DNA of 64,000 bases, from NCBI RefSeq assembly GCF_004345365.1, contig NZ_SLVF01000014.1, forward strand, positions 124,001 through 188,000. Reading direction: 5' to 3'. The position numbers were made by a program, and so were the translations under genes. The notes beneath the pieces were generated by a model that saw only the letters and a list, made by a program, of their open reading frames with translations, made no database searches and was not told the DNA's origin. Below, piece after piece: positions 8,690-18,400 of this stretch. How positions within the stretch are numbered: position 1 is the first letter of the stretch; every line of letters starts with the position of its first letter. Origin of the DNA: Kribbella sp. VKM Ac-2568 (lineage in GTDB: Bacteria > Actinomycetota > Actinomycetes > Propionibacteriales > Kribbellaceae).

Positions 8690-9351
8690 CCACCAGGGAC
8701 AACGAGCCGCTCGACCACCGCTACGAGGACGACCGCCTGCTGGACGGCGAGCGCCCGCTCGACAGCGACCGCCCGCTCGACGACCGCCCGCTCGACGATC
8801 GTCGCCTCGATGACGACCGCCCGCTGGACGCCGGCCGCGGCCTCGAGGACGACCAACGCCTGGACGACAACCAACGCCTCGGCGACAACCAACGGCTGGA
8901 CGACAACCAGCCACTGGACGACACCCGCCTCGTGGACGACGACCACCCGGTCGACGCCAACCGCGGGCTCGACGGCGACACGCCGTCGGACGCCGGCCGT
9001 GGGTTGGACGACGCCGACCGTACTGCGGACGACGATCGCTCCGGCGACACCAGAGAGCAGACCCCGACCGAGGGGCTGTCGGCCGACGACCCGCTGGTGC
9101 CGACCGAGACCGCGGTGGACTTCAAGGCGCGCTGGGACGTCATCCAGCAGGGCTTCGTCGACGACCCGCGAAACTCGGTCACGGACGCTGACAAGCTCGT
9201 CGGCGACGTGCTGCAGCGGCTGTCCACGTCGTTCGACCAGCAGCACCAGGGCCTGGAAAGCCAATGGGCCAACGGCGAGCCGTCCACCGAGGACCTCCGC
9301 GCCGCGCTCCAGCGGTACCGCGCCTTCTTCGAGCGCCTGCTGACCCTCTGA
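8686..9351 (+). CDS. Acidic repeat protein sharing a C-terminal domain with the preceding membrane protein
   Basis: The 221-residue protein has two parts. Residues about 9-110 are an extremely acidic low-complexity tract built on short repeats such as RPLDD, RLDDNQ and RGLDD. Residues about 125-221 form a compact domain that matches the preceding gene (WDVIQQGFVDDP, SVTDADKLV, EDLRAALQRYRAFF). The gene overlaps its neighbour by ATGA, so the two proteins are made together and may interact through the shared domain. No signal peptide or membrane helix is present here. The repeats are visible at DNA level and could change copy number between strains. Function is unknown. Confidence 0.85.
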   Translation: MTTRDNEPLDHRYEDDRLLDGERPLDSDRPLDDRPLDDRRLDDDRPLDAGRGLEDDQRLDDNQRLGDNQRLDDNQPLDDTRLVDDDHPVDANRGLDGDTPSDAGRGLDDADRTADDDRSGDTREQTPTEGLSADDPLVPTETAVDFKARWDVIQQGFVDDPRNSVTDADKLVGDVLQRLSTSFDQQHQGLESQWANGEPSTEDLRAALQRYRAFFERLLTL

Positions 9352-9507
9352 CCGGCCTGACCTGAGCCCACTGGTACGGCGAGTCGCGCCCACGGCGGCT
9401 CGCCGTACCAGTGCGTGGTGACCCCGAAAACTCGTCCGAAAGTCCTACAACCATCCAGCCCCGCCGTGCGTCTCTCTTTCATGAGACATCTGGCGGAGGC
9501 GCAGAAG

Positions 9508-10010
9508 ATGTTGTCGTGGGAAGAGGCACAATCGTTCGACCGGCTCGCCGGGAACTACGACCGGTTGGGTGACCTGAGCAACGATCCGTTCGGCGACTGG
9601 CTGCCGTCCGTCCTGCCGACGCCCCGCGGCCGGGCGCTCGACCTCGGCTGCGGCGCAGGTCGGCACGCAGTACTGCTCGTCGACTGGTTCGACCAGGTGG
9701 ACGCCGTCGATCTGTCCGGCCCGATGATCCGGCTGGCCCGGCGCAAACGCCCACGCCAGAACGTCTGCTATCTCGAGTCGGGCATCCTCGATGTCGAAGG
9801 CGGCTACGACTTCGTCATCAGCGCGGCCACGCTCCACCACGTGCCGGACCTGCCCGCCGCCCTCACCCACATCAAGTCCCTGGTCAATCCCGGCGGCCGC
9901 GCCGCACTCGTCGACGTCGTCTCACCGCGACCGGCGACTCCCCGCTGGTGGCTGTACGGGCGGGCCAGGTCGGCCACGCCCACGCCATGGTCTGGGACCA
10001 CCAGCCATGA
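9508..10010 (+). pseudogene. Class I SAM methyltransferase, truncated and frameshifted
   Basis: The gene starts well: GGAGG lies eight bases before ATG at 9508, and the protein MLSWEEAQSFDRLAGNYDRL continues with the SAM motif LDLGCGAGRHAVLL and SAATLHHVPDLPAAL. After VDVVSPRPATPRWWLYG (about 9960) the frame runs on into the antisense of the neighbouring oxidase. A family-like C-terminal end (GHAHAMVWDHQP, stop at 10008-10010) is readable in another frame. An internal deletion with a frame change would explain this. About 160 residues remain, whereas intact relatives usually have 220 to 270. It is probably inactive, since the substrate-binding part is gone. Confidence 0.7.
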
Positions 10011-10038
10011 CGCGGGGCGAGGCCTTCCCAAGCACTCG

Positions 10039-11409
10039 TCAGGGCGCGATGTTCTGGTTGAGGTGGAACAGGTTGTCCGGGTCGTACTTGCGCTTGACCT
10101 CGACCAGGCGCTCGTAGTTCCCCTTGTAGTTGTCGGCGATCCGGACCTGGTCGTCGCCGGCCATGAAGTTGATGTAGCCGCCGGCCTCGGAGTGCGGCGC
10201 GACCGCGTCGTAGTAGTTCCGCACCCACTCGATCCCGGCCTCGTTCTGCGCCGGATCCGGCCACATCCCCGCGATCACCGTGGCGAAGTTCGCGTCGCGG
10301 TAGGCGAAGGCGGTCGCGTCGGCAGGCACCCGGTGACAGGCGCCGTCGATCGGGTAGATGTGCACGGTCGAGTTCACCGCCGGCAGCCCGGGCGCGTGCT
10401 GCACATGCGCCTGGATCGCCTCGTCGGTGAGCTCGGTGACGAAGTTCGCCTTCCAGTAGTGCTGGAGGCCCGGCGGTACGAGCGCGTCGAAGGCGCTGTT
10501 CAGCGCGGGATACGGCATCTGGCCGACGCTCTCGGCGACCACCGGCGCGAACTCGCGGAACCGCGCGATCTCCTGCTCACCGCGCTCCGGATCCCCGGCC
10601 CAGCAGCCGACGATGAGCGTGAAGCAGTCCCCGTGCCGGTCCTCGGGGATGAACGGCAGCGGCGGCGCGAGCTGGAACGCCGGAAAACCACCGAGCTGTT
10701 CCGGCGCGTCCTTGATCATGTCCCGGAACCCGGCCAGTACTGCGGCCGCGTCGGACATCTCGAACAGCATCGGGCCGCCGTAGATCGTGTCCACCGGAGC
10801 GAGCCGGTACTCCAGCGCGGTGACCACGCCGAAGTTGCCGCCACCACCGCGCAGCGCCCAGAACAGGTCCTCGTTCTCCTTCTCGCTGGCGATCAGGAAC
10901 CGCCCGTCGGCGGTGACCACGTCGGCCGAGATCAGGTTGTCGCAGGACAGGCCGAGGCCGCGGTCCAGGTACCCGATGCCGCCACCGAGCGTCAGCCCAC
11001 CGACACCCGTGGTCGAGATGATGCCGCCGGTCGTCGCCAGGCCGAAGGCATGCGTCGCCGCGTTGAAGTCGCCCCAGGTCGCTCCCCCGCCGGCCCTCGC
11101 CGTCCTGGTCGTCGGGTCGACGCGGACGTTCCGCATCCCGCTGAGATCGGCGACCACGCCGTCGTCCACGGTGCCGAACCCGGGCACGCTGTGCGAACCC
11201 CCGCGCACCGCCAGGTCCAGGGAGTTCCCGGCGGCGAACCTGACCGTCTCCATCACGTCACCCGCGTTCTCACAGTGCACGACGACCCGCGGGTGCTTGT
11301 CGATCATCGCGTTGTGGACCTTCCGCGCCTCGTCGTACCCCGCGTCGTCGCGGGTGTAGACGGGTCCCCTGGTGCGCTCCTTCAAGTCCTCGATCGTGTA
11401 CTCGCCCAT
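10039..11409 (-). CDS. FAD-binding oxidoreductase of the berberine-bridge (BBE) family
   Basis: The 456-residue protein has an N-terminal FAD_binding_4 (PCMH) domain and a C-terminal BBE domain. The FAD-attachment region reads RGGSHSVPGFG, where the His can carry the 8-alpha-histidyl flavin bond. The second half of the flavin site is GGLTLGGGIGYLDRGLGLSCDNL. The BBE end has YYDAV, KGNYERLVEVKRKYDPDNLFHLNQNI. These enzymes oxidise sugars, alcohols or secondary metabolites with O2. A strong AGGAGGAG precedes the ATG at 11409. No signal peptide is seen, so it is probably cytoplasmic. It is the only intact gene in a stretch of broken ones and stands alone. Confidence 0.92.
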   Translation of the reverse strand: MGEYTIEDLKERTRGPVYTRDDAGYDEARKVHNAMIDKHPRVVVHCENAGDVMETVRFAAGNSLDLAVRGGSHSVPGFGTVDDGVVADLSGMRNVRVDPTTRTARAGGGATWGDFNAATHAFGLATTGGIISTTGVGGLTLGGGIGYLDRGLGLSCDNLISADVVTADGRFLIASEKENEDLFWALRGGGGNFGVVTALEYRLAPVDTIYGGPMLFEMSDAAAVLAGFRDMIKDAPEQLGGFPAFQLAPPLPFIPEDRHGDCFTLIVGCWAGDPERGEQEIARFREFAPVVAESVGQMPYPALNSAFDALVPPGLQHYWKANFVTELTDEAIQAHVQHAPGLPAVNSTVHIYPIDGACHRVPADATAFAYRDANFATVIAGMWPDPAQNEAGIEWVRNYYDAVAPHSEAGGYINFMAGDDQVRIADNYKGNYERLVEVKRKYDPDNLFHLNQNIAP

Positions 11410-11656
11410 GACTCCTCCTGTGCGGCGGGCTCAACACACGTGACGACCGGCGCGCAGGCTGCCGCGCCGACCAGACCGGCCAGGCCGCCCGTCGAACGCA
11501 GCGCGAGTACTTCACCCCAGAGTGCATCTGGTCCCCCGGACGGCAGCCGGACCTCCCCTGACATACCGTCCCCACAGAGATTCCACCCGGCACGGCCCGG
11601 AAGTCAATGCCCATTCCCCCAGCGGACATCAACGTCCGGGACCCGTGAGCGGCGGA

Positions 11657-12377
11657 TCAGCGGGTGAGGGTGATCAGCTGGGCGGTGCCCGGCTCGACCT
11701 CGGCCGCGAACGTGGTGCCGTGCACCTTCATGGACCGGCCGACCGGAGTACCGGTTGCCTTGCCGTCCGGACGGATCTGCCAGCCGCCGAGCGAGACTGC
11801 CGACGCATCGGACGACGCAAGACCCTCTGGCGCCGAACTGCCCAACGTCACCTCCTTCCCGTGCCGATAGCTCGACGGCAACTCCAGGCTGACCACATCC
11901 GAAGTACTGTCGGCCGCGGCCGGATCCTGGACGTTGATCAGCACCACCGTCAGCTCGCCGTGCCGTCCCTCCACCCCGTACGCCCGGAGCTTGCCCAGTT
12001 CCGTGTCCGGGAGGTCGAGATCGACGAACCTGCCCTGCTCGATCTGACGGAAGGCCCAGATCCCGTAGTACAGCGGGGTCGCCGAGAGGTCGCCCTTGTC
12101 GAAAGCTGCCTGATCCGCCGCGCAGAAGGCGCCGTAGTACCGGTAGGAGATCGGGTAGTCAGGCGAGTCGCGCGGCTTGAAGTCGCCGCAGATCGCGGTG
12201 CGTGCGGCAACCACGCCTGGATCGCGGCGTGATACTCCTTCAGCTTCTCCCAGTACTGCGCGGGCGTGAGCGTCGTGACGTGGTCGTACTCGTTGCCCAG
12301 TTCAACCGACACCAGGTCGTCGCCGAGGACCTCGTGGGCCACGGCGACTTCTTCCACCACCTCGTCCATGGTGACAC
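11657..12377 (-). pseudogene. Degraded GH79-like glycoside hydrolase
   Basis: Two frames together read as the C-terminal half of a glycoside hydrolase resembling family 79. The upstream piece (about 12370-12205) has VAHEVLGDDLVSVELGNEYD, which looks like the acid/base NE strand, then AQYWEKLKEYHAAIQA. The frame then changes near 12205 and continues with SYRYYGAFCAADQAAF, TPLYYGIWAFRQIEQGRFVDLDL and a C-terminal beta domain ending GTAQLITLTR at 11657. The N-terminal half is missing and its place is taken by a short tandem repeat. It can no longer make a working enzyme. The family is an inference from motif style; another TIM-barrel hydrolase with an NE motif is possible. Confidence 0.5.
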
Positions 12378-12453
12378 CGGGGACCTCGGACACCCACCGG
12401 GGACCTCGGACACTCACCGGGGACCTCGGACACCCACCGGGGACCTTGGACAC
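12375..12453. repeat. 20-bp minisatellite, about four copies
   Basis: The unit CCGGGGACCTCGGACACCCA repeats head to tail at a 20-bp period, with copies beginning near 12378, 12398, 12418 and 12438. One C/T change occurs in the second copy and another in the last. Because 20 is not a multiple of three, copy-number change shifts the frame. It lies exactly where the degraded glycoside hydrolase loses its N-terminal half, which suggests slippage or an end-joining scar. Confidence 0.85.
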
Positions 12454-12546
12454 CACATACCTTGTCCGCGGTCCCCACTTCCTGCTCAAAGTCCCCACAA
12501 CACTCCATCACTTCACCAGACACCCCGTCCCGGGCGGATCACCGAT

Positions 12547-12618
12547 AGCGGTCTGTGGGACCGCTGGCGGCTTATAGGCGGCCAGCGGCCGGACAACCTG
12601 CCAGCGGCCGAGCATTAG
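12547..12618. terminator. Nested hairpin in a gene-poor stretch
   Basis: CCGCTGGC pairs with GCCAGCGG around the loop GGCTTATAGGCG, and GCGGTC at the left end pairs with GACCGC at the right. The loop and stem top resemble the perfect hairpin at 36477-36544 (both hold CTGGCGGCTT then GGCG). The stretch 12454-12690 otherwise holds no gene I can support. It may be the terminator of one of the lost genes. Confidence 0.45.
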
Positions 12619-12711
12619 GACCGCAGGCGCCGGCATCCCGAACGTTTCTTGACGAGGCGCTGGCCCCCAAAGACCGACCTACTTCTCCAGCGCATGGGTG
12701 ACGATAGGCGG

Positions 12712-12972
12712 GTGGACTACTTCATCGATAGGGAGTTCATCGAGCTGGAGCGGGAGATCGAACTCATCAGTCTGGGGATTGTGGCGGCGGACGGGCGGGA
12801 GTTCTATGCCGTCTCGACGGAGTTCGACGCGTCGCGGGCCAACGAGTTCGTGAAGACGGTGGTGATTCCGCTGCTGGCGCCGCCAGGCGATCCGGTGTGG
12901 ATGAGCCGGGCGCAGATGAAGGACGAACTGGTGAAGTTCATCGGAGCCGACGTACCGCCGGGGTCTCGCTGA
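12712..12972 (+). pseudogene. 3'-5' exoribonuclease (polyadenylate-specific AS type), N-terminal fragment
   Basis: The start VDYFIDREFIELEREIELISLGIV is the first DEDD-exonuclease motif (D and E at residues 6 and 8 of the long N-terminus), as in actinobacterial polyadenylate-specific 3'-exoribonuclease AS. AADGREFYAVSTEFDASRANEFV follows. The fragment stops after about 85 residues, whereas the intact family has about 160 to 180, so the later catalytic Asp and His-x-Asp motifs are lost. At about 12960 the DNA turns into the middle of a hydroxypyruvate isomerase gene. I read this as a deletion that joined two genes. An ATG at 12694 is an alternative start. Confidence 0.6.
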
Positions 12973-13580
12973 GCGCGCTGAACTTCTTCGGTGGCGACAT
13001 CGCCGGCGGCGAGCGAGGGATCGCCTCGCGGCCCGATCGCCAGGACGAGTTGGCGGCGAACCTCGACGTGGTGGTCGCGATCGCCGAGCGGACCGGTTGC
13101 CGGTTGTTCAACCTGCTCTACGGGCAACTCGACGACGCCTGGAGCCCCGAGGAGCAGGCCGAGACCGCAGTCGCCGCGATCCGCTCAGCCGCCGAGGCTG
13201 TGGCGTCTGTTGGCGGCACGGTGTTGCTCGAACCACTCACCGAGGGATTCAACGGGCGCTATCCCCTGCTCACGGCGGACGACGTACTCGAGATCCTCGA
13301 CGGTCCGCTGGCGGATGTGGAAAACGTGTCGCTGCTGTTCGACACGTTCCACCTGGGCAGCAACGGCGTCGACCTGCCGGCAACCGCCGCTCGGCTTGGC
13401 GCGAACCTCGCCCACGTGCAGATCGCGGACAGCCCTGGCAGGGGTGAGCCGGGATCCGGCGCGCTGCCGATCGACGAGACCCTCGACGCCCTGAAGACCG
13501 CGGGCTACAGCGGGATCGTCGCCTGCGAGTACAAGCCGACCACCGACACCGCGACCAGCCTGAACTGGATCAGGCCCTAG
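12960..13580 (+). pseudogene. Hydroxypyruvate isomerase-like gene lacking its 5' end
   Basis: About 205 residues of a xylose-isomerase-like TIM barrel of the hydroxypyruvate isomerase type are readable: LSALNFFGGDIAGGERG, LLEPLTEGFNGRYPLLTADD, NVSLLFDTFHLG (metal-binding Asp/His) and IVACEYKPTTDTATSLNWI. Intact relatives have about 260 residues, and the first two barrel strands are absent. No ribosome site precedes an in-frame start near the family sequence. The left edge joins directly to the exoribonuclease fragment. The end overlaps the convergent FMN reductase gene by about 10 bp. A short product with partial barrel is unlikely to be active. Confidence 0.65.
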
Positions 13581-14133
13581 CGAGTTCCCGGCCTGCGAAG
13601 AGTTGGCGGGAGCGTTCGAGGACGCCGTCGGCGGTGATCGCTTCGCCCGGGCGATTGCCATAGGCAAGCAGTTCGCCGCCCCAGTTCATATCCAGGTAGT
13701 CCGCCGTCAGCCGCAAGGTGCCGAGCAGCGGCTCGACCTCGGCCGGCTTCTTCGCCGTGTGCGCGGTGATCGCCCACATCGTCTTCCCGCGCATCCGGTC
13801 GCGGAACTCCACGCCAGGCACGCGCATCCACGCGGACCAGTAGTCGAGGAATAGCTTCACGCTCGTGGAGACGCTGAACCAGTAGAGCGGCGACGCGATC
13901 ACCAGGTCCGTCGCAGCGAGCGTCGCGTCCAGCAGCACCTGCTCGTCACCGACAGCCGGTGGGTACACGCCGTCGCCGTCGTGCCGGACATCCCGGAACG
14001 GATCAAGCCGCAGCTCGCTCAACTGCAGCCAGGTCTGGTCGACGTCCGCGGGCAGGTGCTCGGCCGCCAGCCGCGCGAGCGCCTCGGTGTTGCCACCCGG
14101 ACGACTGCTCCCCAGCAGGAAGAGAAACGACAC
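13570..14133 (-). CDS. NAD(P)H-dependent flavodoxin-fold oxidoreductase
   Basis: The 187-residue protein begins VSFLFLLGSSRPGGNTEAL, the FMN phosphate loop of the NADPH-dependent FMN reductase family, and has ATDLVIASPLYWFSVSTSVKLFLDYW, the loop that lies on the flavin ring. The GTG at 14133 has AGGAG upstream; the longer frame begins in intergenic sequence. It is a cytosolic quinone/flavin reductase by family. It sits next to a LuxR-type regulator on the same strand, 50 bp away, but the regulator is more likely tied to the subtilase behind it. It is only distantly related to the reductase at 6714. Confidence 0.87.
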   Translation of the reverse strand: MSFLFLLGSSRPGGNTEALARLAAEHLPADVDQTWLQLSELRLDPFRDVRHDGDGVYPPAVGDEQVLLDATLAATDLVIASPLYWFSVSTSVKLFLDYWSAWMRVPGVEFRDRMRGKTMWAITAHTAKKPAEVEPLLGTLRLTADYLDMNWGGELLAYGNRPGEAITADGVLERSRQLFAGRELARA

Positions 14134-14184
14134 GACGACTCCTTGCGTGCGCAAATGATGCACGAGCATACAACTGCGGCGGGA

Positions 14185-15174
14185 TCAGATCCAGTCGCGG
14201 CGGGTGGCTTCCATGGCGAGCTGGAAGCGGGTCTGGGCGCCTACCCGCTGGGACAGCTTCATGACGTGGCGCTGGACCGTGCGCTCGCTCCAGCCCAGGG
14301 CGCGGCTGGCTGCCTTGTCGGTCGCTCCGGCCGCGAGGAGCGTCAGCAGCTTGACCTCGTCATCGGTCAGCCCCTCGCCGACCTCTTCGACGGACGCCAG
14401 TCCCGGCGTCGTCAGGCGCACCGGCACACTGCGCTCCCAGGCCAGGTCGAACAGCGCCACCACCGCATCCAGCAGCGGCGACGGATGGATCAGGTACGAC
14501 GCCGTCACCGCGTCGTCCCCGGTCCGGAGCAACGGGATGATCGCCAGCCGGTCGTCCGAGATCGCCAGCTTCATCGGCAGATCCGCGGCGATCCGCGCCT
14601 GCTCGCCGTGCCGGATCCCCCGCGTCACGTCCTCCAGCCACCCAGGCAGCTCAAGCACGCTCTTGTCGTAAATGACCCGGTACTTCACTCCCCGCTTCAG
14701 CAGCTCAAGCTCGACCGGGTTCGACTCGGAGTGAGCCTGCGGAGCGGCGTACGGCGGGCGGTCGAAGCCGCGCATCTCCGACCGGGTGTTCTGCTGCATC
14801 TGCACCCAGTGGTGGTTCACCTCGTCCCGGCCCGACACCACCTCGACCAGCTCGCCGGGGTGGTTGAACCGCGCGCCGGCCCGATACATCTCCATCAAGG
14901 TCCGGACGTGCGAGCGGACGTCGTGCAACTCGCCTTCCCGCTGCCGGAGGATCGTCTCCAGCCCGCTGTCGGGCGACACGGCGATGAACCGCGCCGGCCG
15001 GCCGTTGGAGCGAGTCGCCAGACCGAGGTCGACGAGCAGGTTCAGAGAGCGGCGGACGGTCGCCTCCGGAGTACGGGTGTCCCCCATGAGCTCGGGGACC
15101 GTGGCCTGCGAGCGGCGGACCAAGGCGTGGTAGACCTCTTCGTCCGGTGGGCTCAGCCCGATCGTCTCCAGCAC
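14185..15174 (-). CDS. TrmB/LuxR-type transcriptional regulator
   Basis: The 329-residue protein has an N-terminal TrmB-like winged helix (LSPPDEEVYHALV, TPEATVRRSLNLLVDLGLA), a central sensory region, and a C-terminal LuxR/FixJ helix-turn-helix (LTDDEVKLLTLLAAGATDKAASRALGWSERTVQRHVMKLSQRVGAQTRFQLAMEA, abbreviated here as the region from residue 268 on). This architecture is common in actinobacteria, often beside secreted peptidases. The gene is divergent from the subtilase gene across 252 bp, so that peptidase is a likely target. The ligand is unknown. Confidence 0.87.
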   Translation of the reverse strand: MLETIGLSPPDEEVYHALVRRSQATVPELMGDTRTPEATVRRSLNLLVDLGLATRSNGRPARFIAVSPDSGLETILRQREGELHDVRSHVRTLMEMYRAGARFNHPGELVEVVSGRDEVNHHWVQMQQNTRSEMRGFDRPPYAAPQAHSESNPVELELLKRGVKYRVIYDKSVLELPGWLEDVTRGIRHGEQARIAADLPMKLAISDDRLAIIPLLRTGDDAVTASYLIHPSPLLDAVVALFDLAWERSVPVRLTTPGLASVEEVGEGLTDDEVKLLTLLAAGATDKAASRALGWSERTVQRHVMKLSQRVGAQTRFQLAMEATRRDWI

Positions 15175-15426
15175 TGCCGTCCTCCTTGTTCCGCCGCTCT
15201 CTGCTGTGGTGCCGCGCCGTCATCCGGGGTGTCGTAGACCCGCCACGTGACCGGAAGTCGCCGCCGGAACAGCTTGTCAGTGCATAGATCGAATGCCAAT
15301 GTTCTTTGACGCTGGTCACCACCACGACCGGCTCGCCCTTCCGTCCAACCACCGGCAGCGCCACGACCCGGACCCGGCCACCAGCCGCGGCCCGTCATTG
15401 CCGCACGCCCGGCTCGAGGAGAACAC

Positions 15427-18400
15427 ATGTCACTGCCCGTCCACCGCCGATGGTGGGTGGCCGCGTCCCTGCTGCTACCCGGAACCCTGGCGCTGTCCCC
15501 CGCCGCGGCCGCGCCCCCGATGGGTACGTCAATGGCCACTTCGATGGGTACGTCGATGCGCGGGGTGGCCGAGGTCGGGCAGCCGCAGCCCGGCAAGATC
15601 GACCGCTCGCTGCTCGATAAGGCCAAGACGAGCCGCTCCAGCGACGGCCGGATCGAGGCAGCCGTCGTCCTCGGTGCACAGCCCGCCCCCACGGCCGCGC
15701 CCGAGCAGATGCCGGCGGAGCTCGAGAAGCAGGCGAAGGACCTGCAGAACCCGGTGATCGACACCGTCCAGGCGCACGGCGACGAGGTCGTCAGCACGTT
15801 CTGGCTGAAGAACATGGTGCTGGTCCGCGCGAAGCCCGAGACCCTCGACGCCCTCAGCGGCATCGCGCTGGTCGATCGCATCATCCCCAACTTCGAGTTC
15901 AAGGCTCCGGAGGAGAAGCCGGTCAAGGCGGCCAAGGCCGCGGCGGAGACGTCGACCTGGGGTCTGGCCAAGATCGGCGCCGACAAGGTCCAGTCCGAGC
16001 GCGGCCTGAACGGCGACGGCGTCCGGGTCGCCATCCTCGACACCGGTATCGACGTCACCCACCCGGACCTGGCCGGCAAGCTGGTCAGCGCGGACGCCTC
16101 GAACCCGGAGTACCCCGGCGGCTGGATGGAGTTCGGTACCGGCGGTGAGCCGGTGCACTCGCAGCCCCACGACAGCAGCTACCACGGCACCCACGTGGCA
16201 GGCACCATTGCCGGCGGCAACGCGTCCGGCACGCAGGTCGGCGTCGCCCCCGGTGCCGAACTGATGGGTGGCCTGGTGATCCCGAACGGCTCCGGCTCCC
16301 TCGCCCAGGTGATCGCCGGCATGGAGTGGGCCATCGCGCCGTACGACGCCGACGGCAAGCCCGCCGGTGAGCCCGCGGATGTGGTCAGCATGTCGCTCGG
16401 CGCGGAGGGCTTCGAGGACGAGATGATCGAGCCGGTCCGCAACATCTACCGCGCCGGCGTCTTCCCCTCCTTTGCCATCGGCAACGAATGCCTCGAGGGC
16501 GGGTCCTCCAGCCCCGGCAACATCTACGAGTCGGTCGCGGTCGGAGCCACCGACGTGAACGACGATGTCCCGGACTGGTCCTGCGGCGGCACCGTACGCC
16601 GTACCGACTGGGTCGACGCTCCGGCCGAGTGGCCTGAGTCCTTCGTCGTACCGGACATCTCCGCCCCCGGCGTAGACGTCTTCTCGACCCTTCCAGGCGG
16701 CAACTACGGCGACCTCAGCGGAACCTCCATGGCAACCCCACACGTCTCCGGCACCGTCGCCCTGATGCTGCAGGCACGGCCTGAGCTCACAGTCGACGAG
16801 GCCCTCGACATCCTCATCGGTACTGCGTTCGCCGACACGCGGTACGGACAGGTCCCGAATGACCGGGTCGGCCGTGGCCGGATCAACGCCCTCGCCGCGG
16901 TCACCGAGGCTGGGCTGAAGAGCGGGGTCCGGGGAGTCGTCACCGACGACAAGTCGCGCAAGCCGCTGACCGGAGTCACGGTCACCCTGCCGACCGGACG
17001 CAAGGTCGTCACCGACTCGACCGGGCACTTCGAACTTCGACTTGCCGCTGGCAACTACCGCCTCGACCTGTCCCGGTTCGGCTACAAGAGCATCTTCACA
17101 TCCGCAGAGGTCCGCTCCGACCGCCTGACCGATGTACGGGTCTCGCTCGATCGCACGCGCTGGGGCACGATCTCGGGCAAGGTGGTCTACGGCCCGACCG
17201 GTACGACGGTGCCGGGCGCGACCGTCGAGGTACAGAACGTGCCGGACAAGTTGTCCGCGACGACTTCTCGCGACGGGCGATACACGATTCGCGACGTTCC
17301 CGAGGGCTCGTACCAGGTGGTCGCCAACGCTCCGGGGATCTCGCGGACCCCGCCGGCCACGGTCGCAGTACGGACTCACGGCCGGGCGGATCTCGCGCTG
17401 CCCAAGCCGTTCCCGACCGAGCGGGTGTCGACCTCGGTCGCCGGCCTGCAGGGCAATTCCGACATCTGGTGGCCCGAGCTCAACGACGACGGCAGCGTGG
17501 TCGCCTACGCCACCGCCTCCTCGAACCAGATCCCGAACGACACCAACAACGATCTCGACATCTTCGTGACCGACCGCAAGACCGGCGCGGTCGAGCGGGT
17601 CTCGATCTCGTCGTCGGGCGAGCAGGGCAACAGCTTCTCCCTCTCCCCCACGCTGAACGCCGACGGCCGGTACGTCGGCTTCAACAGCGGTGCGTCGAAC
17701 CTGGTGCCCGGGGACACCAACGGCCAGGCGGATTCGTTCGTCCACGACCGGACGACCGGCAAGACCGAACTGATCTCCGTCGGGCTCAACGGCGAACCGG
17801 CGGACAACATGTCGTCGCCGCCGTCGTTCACCGCGGACGGCCGGTACGTCGTCTTCAACAGCGACGCGACCAACCTGGTCCCGGGTGACACCAACGGTCA
17901 GACCGACATCTTCCTGCGTGACCGCCAGACCGGCGTTACTAAGCTGCTATCGGTCGCGCTGGACGGTGCCAACGGCAACGGTGGCTCACGAGAGCAGTCG
18001 ATCAGCGCGGACGGCCGGTACGTCACCTTCGTCAGCGACGCGACCAACCTCGTCACCGACGACGTCGCGGATCAGCGGGACATGTTCGTCCGTGACCTGC
18101 AGACGGGTACCACCCAACGGATCGCCGGGTCGCGGCCTGGCGAGAACTCCTCGCCGGTATTGAGCGCCGACGGCCGGAAGGTTGCCTTCGCCAACATGAG
18201 TGCACCCGACTGGAACATGCACCTGTACGTCTACGACCTGCAGACCGGAACCACCGAACTGGCGTCGGCCTCAGGCTCTGGGGAGGCCGGCAACAACTGG
18301 TCGTTCGCCGCCTCGATCAGCGCCGACGGCAACAAGGTCGCGTTCTACAGTGACGCGACGAACCTCGTGGCCGGCGACACCAACGCCAAGCCGGACATCT

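Noticed and set aside
10011..11667. Long plus-strand frame continuing the methyltransferase to 750 residues
   Set aside because: Beyond about 9990 it is the antisense of the berberine-bridge oxidase and has no fold-like pattern.
12375..12453. CRISPR-like array
   Set aside because: Units are contiguous 20-bp copies without unique spacers.
12897..12960. GTG/ATG start at 12897 giving a complete isomerase-like protein
   Set aside because: The first 20 codons are an out-of-frame reading of the exoribonuclease fragment, not isomerase sequence.
15529..17745. 738-residue minus-strand frame inside the subtilase gene
   Set aside because: It is the mirror of a strongly coded gene with clear catalytic residues; composition is shadow-like.
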